41,528 nucleotides of DNA from Clostridiales bacterium (GCA_012728435.1 JAAYFC010000098.1:1-41528), one strand, 5' to 3'. Positions 15,927 through 25,622 are shown, counted from the stretch's first letter. The notes: generated from the letters alone by a model not told the origin. Program-made: numbers and translations.

Positions 15927-15959
15927 ATGATTTCCCCCTATTTACGTTGTATTAGTATC

Positions 15960-15988
15960 ATTATATTGGCAGAACAGAAAAAATACAA
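15960..15988 (-). promoter_or_regulatory. Promoter of the pnt operon
   Basis: On the - strand TTGTAT (15988-15983) and TATAAT (15965-15960) are spaced by 17 bases, about 35 bases before the pntAa start. Confidence 0.7.
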
Positions 15989-16025
15989 GATATTTTTTCG
16001 GCATGCTGCCCTGCCCCATCCTGCT

Positions 16026-17345
16026 TTATTGGAACTGGGGCAGCCACTGTTCAAACTGTGCAAACATCTCATCAGTCATCGCTTTGATTTCCTTCAAGCT
16101 AAGCACAGCCGCGGTCAGCGGATCAAAGCAGATGGCCTGGTAAACCAAATCCCGATCGCCCGTCAGGCTGGCCTGTACGGCCATCTCCTCGATCTGGGCA
16201 GAGGTTGAGCAGAGGATGCCCAGTTGCGGGGGAAGTTTGCCCACCGCGATGGCCTCCAGTCCGTGCCGGCTGGCCAGCACCGGCACCTCCACACAGCAAC
16301 CGTAGGGCAGGTTGTCAATGAGGTTGAAATTGCGCACATTGCCGTTGAACTTGAACATCGCATGATCGCCAAAAATCGCGTTAAAGATGGAGGCTGCGTA
16401 CTCACCGCCGCGCCGCAAATCAACAGGTTGGCGGAACCATTCCTCTATTTCCTTTTGCCAGGTGTGCTTCTTCCCTCTGTATTCGTTGAGGATATAAGCG
16501 TATTCACCCGGGTTCCAGCCCGTACCGGGCAGGCAGTACTGCTCAATTAAGTCCTGCCGCTTGCGGAACCAGGCGACGTACTCACTGTTGTGGCCGGATG
16601 ATTCCGTCACATAATAATCCAGCGCCAAATACAACTCGTTGCGTACGATTTCCTCGTTGTAGACCTCCTTGTTCTCGCGGATGGCCTTGTCGATGAGCGG
16701 ATAAAGGTCTTTCCCCTTGTGTAGAAAGTTGAGGTAGAAGGCCTGGTGGTTGATGCCAGCGCAGGTATAGGTGACCTCCTCTGCCGGTACGCCAACCCAG
16801 CGTGCCAGCATGGCTGCCGTGCCCTGGACGCTATGGCACAGGCCGGTCATGGTCATTTGCGGATAACGCTCCTGCACCACCCGGCAGAGCATGGCCATGG
16901 GATTGGTGTAGTTGAGGTACACTGCGTCCGGGCAGTATCGCGCGATGTCCTGAGCGATATCCAAAATTGGGTTCACGGTGCGCAGGAAGCGGAAGATGCC
17001 GCTGGGGCCGCGAGTATCACCCACGTTGATATCCACCCCATATTTCCTGGGAATGAGGATGTCATGCTGCCAAACGTCCACATCGCCCGCCAGAATGGTC
17101 GTCACCACGCCATCTGCGCCTGTTAAGGCCTCCTTCCGCTCCGTCGTCGCGATGACCTTGGCGGGGTAGCTGCCCGCGTCCACAATGCGCTGCACCGCCT
17201 TGGTAATGGTGTTCAGCCGCCCTTCATCAATGTCCATCAGGACGATTGTGGCGTCCTCAAACGCCTTGAAGGACAACAAGTCGCGAACCAGGCCGCGGGT
17301 AAACCCAAAGCTGCCTGCCCCAATAAACGCAAATCTCTTTGACAT
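16026..17345 (-). CDS. melA: GH4 alpha-galactosidase/alpha-galacturonidase, MelA-like
   Basis: A 439-residue family 4 glycoside hydrolase, which uses NAD+ and a divalent metal to cleave by a redox-elimination mechanism in the cytoplasm. It has the NAD motif [18 protein letters not shown] at the start, NYTNPMAM, and the metal-binding Cys and His in GLCHSVQGT (about 168-176) and [11 protein letters not shown] (about 196-206). The latter two read like E. coli MelA. LplD-type alpha-galacturonidase is the closest alternative. I chose ATG at 17345 because AAGGAG lies just before it. It is divergent from an MFS transporter that could supply its substrate. Confidence 0.9.
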   Translation of the reverse strand: MSKRFAFIGAGSFGFTRGLVRDLLSFKAFEDATIVLMDIDEGRLNTITKAVQRIVDAGSYPAKVIATTERKEALTGADGVVTTILAGDVDVWQHDILIPRKYGVDINVGDTRGPSGIFRFLRTVNPILDIAQDIARYCPDAVYLNYTNPMAMLCRVVQERYPQMTMTGLCHSVQGTAAMLARWVGVPAEEVTYTCAGINHQAFYLNFLHKGKDLYPLIDKAIRENKEVYNEEIVRNELYLALDYYVTESSGHNSEYVAWFRKRQDLIEQYCLPGTGWNPGEYAYILNEYRGKKHTWQKEIEEWFRQPVDLRRGGEYAASIFNAIFGDHAMFKFNGNVRNFNLIDNLPYGCCVEVPVLASRHGLEAIAVGKLPPQLGILCSTSAQIEEMAVQASLTGDRDLVYQAICFDPLTAAVLSLKEIKAMTDEMFAQFEQWLPQFQ

Positions 17346-17379
17346 GTCCTGCTCCTTATCCAATATTTAATCCATGCTT

Positions 17380-17408
17380 ATTATAAACGATTTGTCATGC
17401 ATGTACAT
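17380..17408 (-). promoter_or_regulatory. Probable melA promoter with ATGTACAT palindrome
   Basis: On the - strand TATAAT lies at 17385-17380. The -35 region is poor (TGTACA-like, 16-base spacing) and overlaps the perfect palindrome ATGTACAT (17401-17408). A weak -35 beside a palindrome suggests a regulated promoter; the regulator is not visible. Confidence 0.35.
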
Positions 17409-17442
17409 ATGGCTCAAAGATGTTTCTTTGCGCGAATCCTTA

Positions 17443-17470
17443 TTGACAGGCTGCTGCTTTAACGTATCAT
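17443..17470 (+). promoter_or_regulatory. Promoter of the MFS transporter
   Basis: TTGACA (17443-17448) and TATCAT (17465-17470) with 16-base spacing. The -10 box overlaps an upstream in-frame ATG, which argues for the downstream start at 17499. Confidence 0.65.
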
Positions 17471-17498
17471 GAGGGAGAATACGCAGCAGGAGGCCGTG

Positions 17499-18746
17499 AT
17501 GTCGAAAGGTCCTCTCAACACCTTCCGCCTGGAATCCATTTTTGCCGGTATGCACTCCAGCTACTGGATGACCATGTGTACTTTTTCCGGTTTCATGGCG
17601 GTCTATTTGTCATATTACGGCTTCAGCGACGCACTGGTGGGGCTGACGGCTTCCACAATCTCCCTCATCACCATTGCCTTTCAGCTGTTCATCTCCTCTT
17701 TTTCAGACGCCAACGAAAAGGTGCCCCTAAAGCGCATCCTGATCATCATCTATCTGTTCATGCTGGGCTTGGTCACCGTGCTGGCGCTCATCCCCATGCC
17801 CATTTTACTGATGCTGGTTGTCTACGCGCTCACCGGCGGTTTGGGCAGCAGCCTGCCTGGGCTGTATAACGCGCAGATTATCCAGTTTGTCAACGCCGGC
17901 GTCCCCGTCAACCTGGGCTGGCCCCGGGGCGTGAGCGCGCTGGTGTACGCCATCTTTGCCTATTTGCTGGGCCTGCTGCTGGAAAGCTATTCCGCGTCCA
18001 TTCTCATGCCCATCTGCTTAATCTGCATCGTAGTCGCAATCATCATGGTGCTCATCATGCCCAGGCCTGAACAGGTCAGCGATTCGGGCGCCATCGCTTT
18101 CTTGGCGGAGCCTGTGCCCAAAACCAGCCTGCTGCAACTGCTCAAGGCCAGTCGGGTGGTGCAGCTGTTTTTGCTATCTGCCGTCTTTATGAGCGCGGGC
18201 AGCAGCAACAACATGCTGTTTTTGCCACGGGTTATTGAGTCCAGGGGCGGGACGGAGGCGGCCTTGGGCCTGGCGATGTTTTTGCAGGCTGGCGTGGAGA
18301 TGCCCGCCATGTTCTTATCGCCCTGGCTCATCCGCAGGTTCCGCGCAAGGGCCATCCTGGCCTTCTCCCTCACAGCCTATTTCACAAAATCCCTACTTAT
18401 CGCGCTGTCTGGCAGCATCACAGGCATCTATGCCGCGATGGTGCTGTCCATCTTCTGCTTTGGTCTATATGGCATTACGTCCATCTACTTTATTAATGAC
18501 GCCGTTAGACAAAATGAAAAAGTGCGCGCGCAGGCGCTGGTGACCGCCAGCGGTGCGCTGTCCGCCATCCTCAGCAACTCAGCTGCTGGCTGGGTGGTGC
18601 AGACGTATGGGATTGACCGGCTAAACATCATCTGCGTCTTTTTACAGGCCATCGCGCTGATTCTGATGTATTCCTGCGCTTATCTGCACAGCCGGGACGA
18701 AAAAAAGAAGCAGCCTCCGCAGGGGACGCTGCCTTTGTCGATATAA
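17499..18746 (+). CDS. MFS transporter, LacY/NupG-like
   Basis: A 415-residue transporter with about 12 hydrophobic helices in two halves separated by a central loop (near PRPEQVSDSGAIAF). The N-terminal region GFSDALVGLTASTIS and the loop SDANEKVPLKRILI resemble the MFS_1_like group, which includes sugar and nucleoside proton symporters. The substrate is unknown. I chose ATG at 17499, preceded by AGGAGG, since the upstream ATG at 17469 lies in the -10 box. It is divergent from the GH4 galactosidase, so uptake of a galactoside is a reasonable guess. Its stop is only 3 bases from the convergent permease gene; a weak GCAGC/GCTGC hairpin covers the 3' end. Confidence 0.85.
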   Translation: MSKGPLNTFRLESIFAGMHSSYWMTMCTFSGFMAVYLSYYGFSDALVGLTASTISLITIAFQLFISSFSDANEKVPLKRILIIIYLFMLGLVTVLALIPMPILLMLVVYALTGGLGSSLPGLYNAQIIQFVNAGVPVNLGWPRGVSALVYAIFAYLLGLLLESYSASILMPICLICIVVAIIMVLIMPRPEQVSDSGAIAFLAEPVPKTSLLQLLKASRVVQLFLLSAVFMSAGSSNNMLFLPRVIESRGGTEAALGLAMFLQAGVEMPAMFLSPWLIRRFRARAILAFSLTAYFTKSLLIALSGSITGIYAAMVLSIFCFGLYGITSIYFINDAVRQNEKVRAQALVTASGALSAILSNSAAGWVVQTYGIDRLNIICVFLQAIALILMYSCAYLHSRDEKKKQPPQGTLPLSI

Positions 18747-18749
18747 GGC

Positions 18750-19940
18750 TCACTTTTGCTTTTTAAATACATCCATTAAGCTGCCCACCGGTCTGATCAA
18801 CAAAGCGCCTGCCAGCGCGCACAGCACCGCGATGTAGCCACGCAGCGCGTCGAGGTAGAGAAGCTCCCGGCTGCGAAAGGCGCGCAGCGCGTTGGCCATG
18901 GTGCGGTTGTTCCAGAAGGTGGCCGATATCTCCTTGGGCTCAACCAGGATGGCGGGCACCCACTCGGGGAAGACGTACACCGGCGCGATTAACTGGGTGA
19001 AAGCCAAAATCAACAAGGCCACCCCCAGGGCATACATGAAAAGGATGATGAGTCCCACGCCAATGAAGCGCGGCATCAGTGCCCAGGCATAGGCCGACTC
19101 CAGCCACTTCTGACAGGTTCTCACCAAGCGGCCTGAGGTCCGTTTCGCAAAGCGCAAGCCGGCGATTGCCAGCGCGATGCCCAGCAGGCAGAGCAGCACC
19201 CGCAGGGGCAGGATGGCGTGGTACTTCTCCTTCACCAAATCAATCACCTGGCCGCCCTGCTGCCATTGCGACAAGGACTTGCCAAGGCCGGAACGTGTGC
19301 CAGCGCCGCCCTTGGCGCGCAGCTGCGCGGACATCGCCTCCCATACCGGCTGCTGCGAAAAGGCCTTCAGCGGCACGGCCAGCCCATACTCTGCCCGGTC
19401 ACCCACAGTGCGGGCAAAGCGGGTGACGCCCACGACGGTGAAGGTTTGGTTGAACAGGTCAAACTTCATATTCACTGGGTCACCCTGGCGAAACAGCGCG
19501 ATGGCCAGGCCCTCGTCAATCACAGCGACGGGCTTTCCCCCGTCGATTTCCTCCTGGTACAGCTGGCGTCCAGAGAGCAACAGCTTGCTGTCCAAGGCGT
19601 GCAGATCCCCGTAGTACGCCACCAGTTCGCCAACCGCGCTGCCACCAAGCTGCGTTTGCAGGCTGACGCCGGGGTAGTGCGCGCTGAGGACTGCCGCGTG
19701 CAGGTTATCCCGCTGCTCCTCAACAAAGCGATCCCAGCCTAGGAGAAATCCCTCAAAGGGGCTGAGCTGTTCCCGCGCGCCTTCTTCTGCCTGCCCTTCC
19801 CGCACCTCCTTGCCCCTTAAGGCCTCAGCGCTGGGGGCAAAGACATACTGCAACAGGGAAGGCGCCCGGTTGACCTGCAGGGCAAACACCCCTATCAACA
19901 AGCTGATGATGAGCAGGTAAATGATGCGTTTAGTCCACAT
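18750..19940 (-). CDS. MacB-like ABC transporter permease
   Basis: A 396-residue membrane protein: one N-terminal helix (about 4-24), a large external domain (about 25-245) and three C-terminal helices. This is the MacB/FtsX topology. The external domain contains KPVAVIDEGLAIALFRQGDPV followed shortly by FTVVGVTRFA, typical of the MacB periplasmic core. Such permeases move or transduce force on external substrates and need a separate ATPase, which is not encoded here. ATG at 19940 overlaps the adaptor gene stop by 11 bases, and the ribosome site is weak, so translation is probably coupled. The C-terminal FtsX half is divergent, so I assign the family with moderate confidence. Confidence 0.7.
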   Translation of the reverse strand: MWTKRIIYLLIISLLIGVFALQVNRAPSLLQYVFAPSAEALRGKEVREGQAEEGAREQLSPFEGFLLGWDRFVEEQRDNLHAAVLSAHYPGVSLQTQLGGSAVGELVAYYGDLHALDSKLLLSGRQLYQEEIDGGKPVAVIDEGLAIALFRQGDPVNMKFDLFNQTFTVVGVTRFARTVGDRAEYGLAVPLKAFSQQPVWEAMSAQLRAKGGAGTRSGLGKSLSQWQQGGQVIDLVKEKYHAILPLRVLLCLLGIALAIAGLRFAKRTSGRLVRTCQKWLESAYAWALMPRFIGVGLIILFMYALGVALLILAFTQLIAPVYVFPEWVPAILVEPKEISATFWNNRTMANALRAFRSRELLYLDALRGYIAVLCALAGALLIRPVGSLMDVFKKQK

Positions 19941-21342
19941 ATTCCATGACGACCTGTCCGTCACGCACGGCGCGGTCTTCCTTGTCTGCGATTTGGTAGT
20001 AACTGACCTCCTCGCTGATGGAGACATAGCGGCTGCTCTTTTCCAGCACCGTGATGGGCACCTTTTTTAGCACAAACTGTGAGTTGCCAAGCAGTCCGCC
20101 CCAGGATTGTTCTACAGAAAAGATGAAATTGCTTCCGTCCGCATCCGTGCGCACTGCGCTGGCTGGCAGCAGGGTGGTGGTACGGCTGGATTTGTATACC
20201 AGTGTAATCTGCGGCGGGCTGGACATCATGGCGCTGATGCCGCCCAGCTGTGTGATGATCGCGTCGCTCAACTCAACAATGACAGACTTCTTGTTTAGGG
20301 CTTCCAGCTTCACTTCACTCACCGCCAGCTCCTGACGCACATTCTCCAGCTCCACCTTGGTGCCCTTTTCAATGGTCTTCTTCACTTCGGTGATGTCAGC
20401 CTTCAGAGCCGGGATCTCTCCCTCCTTGCTGATGACGTACAAAGGTTTGCTGCCGTCGTAGGTCTCGCCCTTCTTGATCTCAAACTTGATTAAATAACCG
20501 TCGTGAGGCGCAACAATCTCGTCCAAGCCTTCCGCTTCCTGTTTCAGCGCGACCATCGCCTCGCTGTGCTTTGATACTGCGCGCTTGGCCTCATAAATCT
20601 TTTGGATGTATTCAAAGGTAATGTCAGCAGTGCGCGGCACCTTGCTGGTTCCGGCAAAGACCTTGCGCAATTCCGAGTAAATCTGGTCCGACTCCCACCA
20701 GGCGTCAAAGGCTTCCTGCATGACGCCCTTTAGTTCCCCGGGCATGTCCGCCAGCGGCACCGGTGTCGGTGTTGCCCGCCAGGTCTGTGGTTTTGGGGTC
20801 ACTTCGGGTTGGACCGGACGTCCCCAGGCTTCGATGTCCTCAGGCAATTCATAGCCAATGGCGCTTGCCTGGTCCTGCGCTTTTAAGCGCATGTCGTAAT
20901 ACTTTTGAAGCGAAGCCAAGTAGTGCTCATGCAGCTGGTTATGCTCGGAGTCCTTGGGCAGGCGCACACGGCTCACAATCTGGTTTCCCAATTCACGCAC
21001 GGCTTTCTCGTGCTCGTTTTGGATTTTGTCCATCTCCTCCTGGAAGCTGGGGATCTCCGCCTTGGCCAAGACGTCACCCTTTTTGACAAAATAGCCTTGC
21101 GATGCCAGCACATCCGCGAAGATGAGGTTGAGCTTCTTGGCGTTTTTGACGTAGATTTCTTCACCCTGACTGAAGGTCAATTCCGCTGTGACGGGGATCT
21201 TCTCCTCCAGCTTGCCGCGCGTCGCCGCGATCTTTTGGATTTTAGGCGTGGTGATGGTTTGCACGGTGCGGGAAAAGAACATGCTAGCCAGCAGCACGGC
21301 CACAAACACCACCAACCACTTCAAGGTTTTGTTTTTCTTCAT
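19930..21342 (-). CDS. HlyD/MacA-like periplasmic adaptor protein
   Basis: A 470-residue protein with an N-terminal membrane anchor (about 8-28), a lipoyl-like half (VKKGDVLAKAEIPSFQEEM), a long coiled-coil and Pro/Thr-rich region (about 100-290), the second lipoyl half (EIVAPHDGYLIKFEIKKGETY), and beta-barrel and membrane-proximal domains at the C-terminus. This is the layout of efflux adaptors such as MacA or YknX. It overlaps the MacB-like permease, supporting a functional pair. The Pro-rich insert PVQPEVTPKPQTW is unusual. It follows two sugar-type permeases with an 8-base gap, so it is co-transcribed with an apparent import system. Confidence 0.82.
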   Translation of the reverse strand: MKKNKTLKWLVVFVAVLLASMFFSRTVQTITTPKIQKIAATRGKLEEKIPVTAELTFSQGEEIYVKNAKKLNLIFADVLASQGYFVKKGDVLAKAEIPSFQEEMDKIQNEHEKAVRELGNQIVSRVRLPKDSEHNQLHEHYLASLQKYYDMRLKAQDQASAIGYELPEDIEAWGRPVQPEVTPKPQTWRATPTPVPLADMPGELKGVMQEAFDAWWESDQIYSELRKVFAGTSKVPRTADITFEYIQKIYEAKRAVSKHSEAMVALKQEAEGLDEIVAPHDGYLIKFEIKKGETYDGSKPLYVISKEGEIPALKADITEVKKTIEKGTKVELENVRQELAVSEVKLEALNKKSVIVELSDAIITQLGGISAMMSSPPQITLVYKSSRTTTLLPASAVRTDADGSNFIFSVEQSWGGLLGNSQFVLKKVPITVLEKSSRYVSISEEVSYYQIADKEDRAVRDGQVVMEYVD

Positions 21343-21349
21343 TGCGCCC

Positions 21350-22234
21350 TCACTTCATGTCACTGAGCTGGATGCCCAGAAGGATGTCTTCCTGGAAATA
21401 GGAGTAGATGAGCAAAGCGGGCAGGATATACAACGCGGCTGCCGCGAAGACCACGCCCTGCTCATTGGAGCTGAAGGTGTTGAACATCACCGACAGCGGC
21501 ATTAGATGTTGGGTATTGGACAGGTAAATCAGGGGCTGCTCCACCAGGTTCCAGCTGTCCGCGAAGGACAGGGCAGCTGCCGCGCCCAGGATTGGTTTGG
21601 ATAAGGGCAGCACCACATGGAAAAAGCTGCGGATGGTGCCCGCGCCGTCCATCAGGCCGGCCTCCATCATCTCCCCGGGGATGGAAATCATGAACTGCCG
21701 CACCAGGAAGATATAAAACGGGGAAAACATGATGGGCAGGATGACCGCCCAGGCCGTGTTCATCAGCCCCAGGGCCCGCATGGTTAAAACACTGGGTGCC
21801 ATGGTGACCTGGAAGGGCAGCAGCATGAGCATCAAAATCATAAAGAACAGCACTTCCCGCCCCTTAAAGCGGAAGCGGCTGAGCGCGTAGGCAACGGTGG
21901 GGATAAAGACAATCTGCCCCAAGAGGATGGCCCCGGTGTATTTGACCGAGTTCATGAACAATTGCAGGTAAACCGGCTTGTCAATGAGCAAGTCGTAATA
22001 CTGGCGCAGGGACACCATGGCCGGCGCTAACAGGATGTCCATCCATTTGCCGGCCTCGTAGTTGTTGCGCGTGTCAAGGAAAGCCTTCATCTCCGACATT
22101 GGGAAAAAGGAGTACAGAAAGGTCAGTACCAGGGGTAAGAGCACCAAGGCGCAGATGATGACCAGGATGGTGTAGCTGATAAGCTTCCCCGGCTTAATGT
22201 GTCGCTTTTTTATAGGCTTTGCTTTAACGGTCAT
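21350..22234 (-). CDS. Carbohydrate ABC transporter permease, MalG type
   Basis: A 294-residue inner-membrane permease with six hydrophobic helices. The EAA loop that docks the ATPase reads EAGLMDGAGTIRSFFHVVLP, as in MalG/UgpE-type sugar importers. The segment between helices 1 and 2 is slightly extended. I chose ATG at 22234, with AAGGGGG upstream and an 11-base overlap with the partner permease; GTG at 22240 is an alternative. It pairs with the next permease to form the channel for the solute-binding proteins encoded upstream. No ATPase is nearby; a shared MsmX-type ATPase would be expected. Confidence 0.9.
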   Translation of the reverse strand: MTVKAKPIKKRHIKPGKLISYTILVIICALVLLPLVLTFLYSFFPMSEMKAFLDTRNNYEAGKWMDILLAPAMVSLRQYYDLLIDKPVYLQLFMNSVKYTGAILLGQIVFIPTVAYALSRFRFKGREVLFFMILMLMLLPFQVTMAPSVLTMRALGLMNTAWAVILPIMFSPFYIFLVRQFMISIPGEMMEAGLMDGAGTIRSFFHVVLPLSKPILGAAAALSFADSWNLVEQPLIYLSNTQHLMPLSVMFNTFSSNEQGVVFAAAALYILPALLIYSYFQEDILLGIQLSDMK

Positions 22235-23075
22235 GCCCACGCACCCCCTTTCTCATATACAGCATGGCGAAAAACACCAGCACAATGACGGCAAAGGAGT
22301 AGGCTGCAGTGGTGACGTCCTGATACTCTAATTTGGAGAAGCGGTTGTTCATGAAATGCTGCAGGGTGTAGACCTCATCCCGGGGGTAGGCCCCTCCGAT
22401 GAAATAAACCTCTTTGAAAATCTTAAACGCGTTAACCCAGGCCAAGACGAAGACCAAAAAGGCGGTGGGCAGCACCAGGGGCAGGGTGATGGCGGTGGCC
22501 TGCCGCACATGGCCGGCTCCCTCCAGCCGGGCAAACTCATAGTATTCATCCGGCACTGACTGCAAAGCGGCAGAGAAGATCACCACCGAAAAGCCGATGT
22601 TTTTCCAGACGTATAGCAGCACAATGGGCACACGCAGCGCGCCGGACTCCAACCACATCACCCGGCTCATACCCAGCAAATCCACCAGCCGGTTGACCAC
22701 GCCGCCATAGTCAAACAGCACCATCCAGATAATCAAAAGGGCGGACGAGGGCACCAGGTAGGGCATCAAAAGGATGTTGCGAAACGGCAGGCTGCGCTCC
22801 CTTAAGGATTTGAGCATGATGGCCAGAATGAAAGAGAGGACGAAGATCAAGGGGGCGCTCAGCAGGCTCAGCTCCAGGGAGTTGCGCATTCCTTTTTGGA
22901 AGGCCGCGTTGGCAAACACGCGTTGGTAGTTGGCAAACCAGACAAAATTGTTGTTAATGGTGCCGTCGGTCATGCTGAAATAGATGCCCCCCAAAAAGGG
23001 CACCAGGTGAAACAGCAGAAGGCCCGCTAAGCCCGGCAGTAAAAAGAGCCATAAGCTCTTCTTCTTGGTGAACAT
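22224..23075 (-). CDS. Carbohydrate ABC transporter permease, MalF/UgpA type
   Basis: A 283-residue permease with six helices, starting MFTKKKSLWLFLLPGLAGLL. The EAA loop reads EFARLEGAGHVRQATAITLP, typical of UgpA/LacF-type sugar permeases. It overlaps the MalG-type gene. It is separated from the upstream solute-binding gene by a 12-bp perfect hairpin and a possible extra promoter, which would set its level relative to the binding protein. Confidence 0.9.
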   Translation of the reverse strand: MFTKKKSLWLFLLPGLAGLLLFHLVPFLGGIYFSMTDGTINNNFVWFANYQRVFANAAFQKGMRNSLELSLLSAPLIFVLSFILAIMLKSLRERSLPFRNILLMPYLVPSSALLIIWMVLFDYGGVVNRLVDLLGMSRVMWLESGALRVPIVLLYVWKNIGFSVVIFSAALQSVPDEYYEFARLEGAGHVRQATAITLPLVLPTAFLVFVLAWVNAFKIFKEVYFIGGAYPRDEVYTLQHFMNNRFSKLEYQDVTTAAYSFAVIVLVFFAMLYMRKGVRGHDR

Positions 23076-23137
23076 GTTGCTCGCTTTCCCCCGCGGTCAA
23101 AGGCCCGCAGGTTCATGGGAAGGTTCCCTCCCGGGAT

Positions 23138-23148
23138 AGTATAGCATA
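23138..23148 (-). promoter_or_regulatory. Possible internal promoter before the permeases
   Basis: On the - strand TATGCTATACT contains an extended -10 (TGC-TATACT). The only -35 candidate is TTGCCG (23168-23163) with 19-base spacing, inside the hairpin. The same 11-mer serves as the -10 region of two other promoters in this window. Confidence 0.4.
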
Positions 23149-23149
23149 C

Positions 23150-23184
23150 CCCGCTGGCCTGCCGGCAAAGGACAGGCCAGCGGG
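23150..23184 (-). terminator. Intercistronic stem-loop
   Basis: A perfect 12-bp stem (23150-23161 with 23173-23184) and 11-base loop directly after the solute-binding gene. No T run follows, so it is more likely an mRNA-stabilising or partial-termination element than a full terminator. Confidence 0.6.
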
Positions 23185-23195
23185 AAGCAAGCTGA

Positions 23196-25547
23196 TTACT
23201 GATATTCCATGCGTACCAGGCGCAGTTTATCGTCCAGTTGCTTCACAAACTGATCCATGGTGATCGCGCCCTGGGCGTACTGGTCCAGGAGCTCGTATTC
23301 TTCATTCACCGCCATAAACTGGGCATTGGCCAGGCCGTTTGAGATGAACATCTTGCGCATCAGATCCCTCAGCATGTCAATGTCGCGCTGCGGCGCCATG
23401 AACTTGCCATTCTCGCGGTAGCCTGCCAGCGACTCCTCCAGATAGCGAAGGTTCTCCTCCAGGCTGCTCTTTTCAGCGCCTGTGGCATTCTTGATGCTTT
23501 CCTTTATCTGGTTAACCCTGGTTTCCTGCATCTTAACCCCCTCCTCGTACTTGGGGTTTTCAATGGGCGTGGTCCAGGTTTTGTCAAAAGCCGCGCGCTC
23601 TAATACGTTGAGTTTGTTAAGGTAGTGCTCTATAAAGCGGGTGGCCGCCTCCTTGTTTTTGCTGGTGGACAGCACCGCCAGCATATTGATTTCCGCCCGC
23701 TCATAGCCCTGGCCGCCCTCCTCCATGGGCAGAATCAGCGGCACAAACTGACGGTCGCCGGCGTTGTTAAGCCCCACAGAATACTGTGGTTCAAAGCCCA
23801 TGCCGGTTTGCAGCAGCAATTTCTTCCCCATTTCCTCTTCCATGGCAGCCTGGCCCTCAGGCGTTTGCCAATCGATCTTGCCCTGGGCTTCAGGTTTGAT
23901 GCTGTTTATCTTCTGCAAAAGATCCTTAAACCGAGGGGTATCAAACACCAGCTCCTGTCCGGTGGCCAAAATCTCGCTCATGTAACTGCCCACCAAGATG
24001 CGCAGCAGCTCTATCTTGACGTTTTCTGCGTTCATATCAGTCAGCCGAAAATCAGCCAGGTCATTGCCCAGGTGACTGTACCAGTCTGCGTACAGCTGGA
24101 CCAATTCCGGGATGGTCTGGGGCAGTGGCAGGCCGGCTGCCTCAAAATTCTTCACATAGGCGGACACTGGAACCACCATCAGGGTGACAGGCGCCGCATA
24201 GATGCCGTCCTTGTGGGTGACACCCTGCTTGATGCCATGCTCCAGGTTGTTAGTGTACTCGCTGATGACGCTGCTGCCTGACAGATCCGCCAAGTAGCCC
24301 TTCTCCATCAGCTTGTCCAGGTCAAAGGAATAGGCATTCATAATCATGAGGTCAAAATTGACCGCGCCGGTGATAAAGAGGGTGGCCAGCTCGTCCCCGT
24401 CGACATACTTCCCCTTTAAGGTATCGTCCTGGCGCAGCACCACATCATCCATTTCCATTAAGACATTCTGCAGGATGATGCTGTCATCCAGGCTGCCTGT
24501 GATGGTCAGGACGGTGATGCCCTGAAGACCGGTTTCGTCCAGTGGACGCAGGAAGACGTTGGTGTAGTAGACGATGATGAGTTGGTCATCCCCAAAAGGC
24601 TGGACACCACCCGGAAGGCTGCTGCTCATGCTGCCGTAGGTGGGTAGGTAGCCGATGAGGCGCTGTTTTTTAAAGTCTTCGTCGTAGCGCAGTACATCCG
24701 TGGCGCTGTGGGTATACAGGCTGTCCTCCCGCGCGTCATAATAAATAGCGCTGACCGAGTCAGACTGCTCGCTTAGCTCCATCGCCAGTCCCACATCCTC
24801 CACGCTGTCCGCAGCTGGATCAAAGATGACCAGACCCGGCGCGATGGGCTCAAAGGTCTGCGGGTCATAGGCATTCATCCGGTCATGGCGCACGGCCAGA
24901 AACTTACCGTCTTTATAGGGGGTCATCTGCTGAAGGTGGCGGGTTTTGAAGGTTGTTTTTTCGCCGTTTGCCAGGTCAAAGCGCTGCAGCTCCGCCTTGT
25001 CTTCTTCGTAATTGGGGTGGCGCAGGTACAGCTTGCCCTCATGGATGAAGGCAAACAAAGGCTGGCTTGTAAAGACAAAGGGGTTTCCATCCCGCAAAAA
25101 GTCGGACAGGTCCAGTTTAATGGGTTTGGAAAAGACGAGCTCGTCCGCTTCCACCGCCAGCTGATACAGGCTTTGCTTGTACAAGTCCAATGCGTAGAGC
25201 TGTGTGCCGTCGGACACCAGCTGATGGATCGTAACTTCGCGGCTCTCAAGGCCGTCCGATGTAGGCGGGATGGGATAGGGGTCAAAGCCTGTGTGCAAAA
25301 CAGGCGCCTCGTCCCCTATTTTGTAGGTATAAAAGGCCTTGCTGGTCTTGATATAAATGGTGTCACCCACGATGGCGAAAGTATGGACGTAGTCCTGGTT
25401 CTCAGACAGGCTGCTGCCAAAAAGGTTGGTGAGCGGTCTGTCCTCCGCCAGCGAGCCGGACAAGCCCACGGGGAGCAGGCACAGCATGAGCAGCAGGGCG
25501 AGAACCCGTTTTAAACGCGGACTGATCTGTCTGATAGATGGTTTCAT
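23196..25547 (-). CDS. Propeller-like/solute-binding fusion protein, paralogue 1
   Basis: A 783-residue secreted protein. The signal peptide ends near SLA (32-34). Residues about 45-340 show repeated beta-rich units with motifs such as VGDTIYIKTSKAFYTY, DGTQLYALD, HEGKLYLRH and REDSLYTHS, suggesting a beta-propeller. From about 345 to the end it looks like a family 1 solute-binding protein, with ITGAVNFDLMIMNAY, KGYLADLSGSS and DGIYAAPVTLMVVP. Usual binding proteins are 400-500 residues. I chose ATG at 25547, preceded by AAAGGAGGGACCCC. It is closely related along its length to the next gene and ends in the same DDKLRLVRMEYQ. The substrate is probably a carbohydrate, judged by the adjacent permeases. 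The propeller call is from pattern only. Confidence 0.78.
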   Translation of the reverse strand: MKPSIRQISPRLKRVLALLLMLCLLPVGLSGSLAEDRPLTNLFGSSLSENQDYVHTFAIVGDTIYIKTSKAFYTYKIGDEAPVLHTGFDPYPIPPTSDGLESREVTIHQLVSDGTQLYALDLYKQSLYQLAVEADELVFSKPIKLDLSDFLRDGNPFVFTSQPLFAFIHEGKLYLRHPNYEEDKAELQRFDLANGEKTTFKTRHLQQMTPYKDGKFLAVRHDRMNAYDPQTFEPIAPGLVIFDPAADSVEDVGLAMELSEQSDSVSAIYYDAREDSLYTHSATDVLRYDEDFKKQRLIGYLPTYGSMSSSLPGGVQPFGDDQLIIVYYTNVFLRPLDETGLQGITVLTITGSLDDSIILQNVLMEMDDVVLRQDDTLKGKYVDGDELATLFITGAVNFDLMIMNAYSFDLDKLMEKGYLADLSGSSVISEYTNNLEHGIKQGVTHKDGIYAAPVTLMVVPVSAYVKNFEAAGLPLPQTIPELVQLYADWYSHLGNDLADFRLTDMNAENVKIELLRILVGSYMSEILATGQELVFDTPRFKDLLQKINSIKPEAQGKIDWQTPEGQAAMEEEMGKKLLLQTGMGFEPQYSVGLNNAGDRQFVPLILPMEEGGQGYERAEINMLAVLSTSKNKEAATRFIEHYLNKLNVLERAAFDKTWTTPIENPKYEEGVKMQETRVNQIKESIKNATGAEKSSLEENLRYLEESLAGYRENGKFMAPQRDIDMLRDLMRKMFISNGLANAQFMAVNEEYELLDQYAQGAITMDQFVKQLDDKLRLVRMEYQ

Positions 25548-25622
25548 AGGGGTCCCTCCTTTTTTATACGGAACAGGACGTAAGCAAAGGTGCGCGCAAC
25601 ATCTTGTTTCTTTTGATGCCAA

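Noticed and set aside
15990-16025. GGCA/TGCC with A run between melA and pntAa as a terminator
   Set aside because: The stem is only 4 bp; too weak to call.
18700-18746. GCAGC/GCTGC hairpin at the end of the MFS gene as a terminator
   Set aside because: A 5-bp stem with a large loop and only three T; mentioned with the gene but not called.
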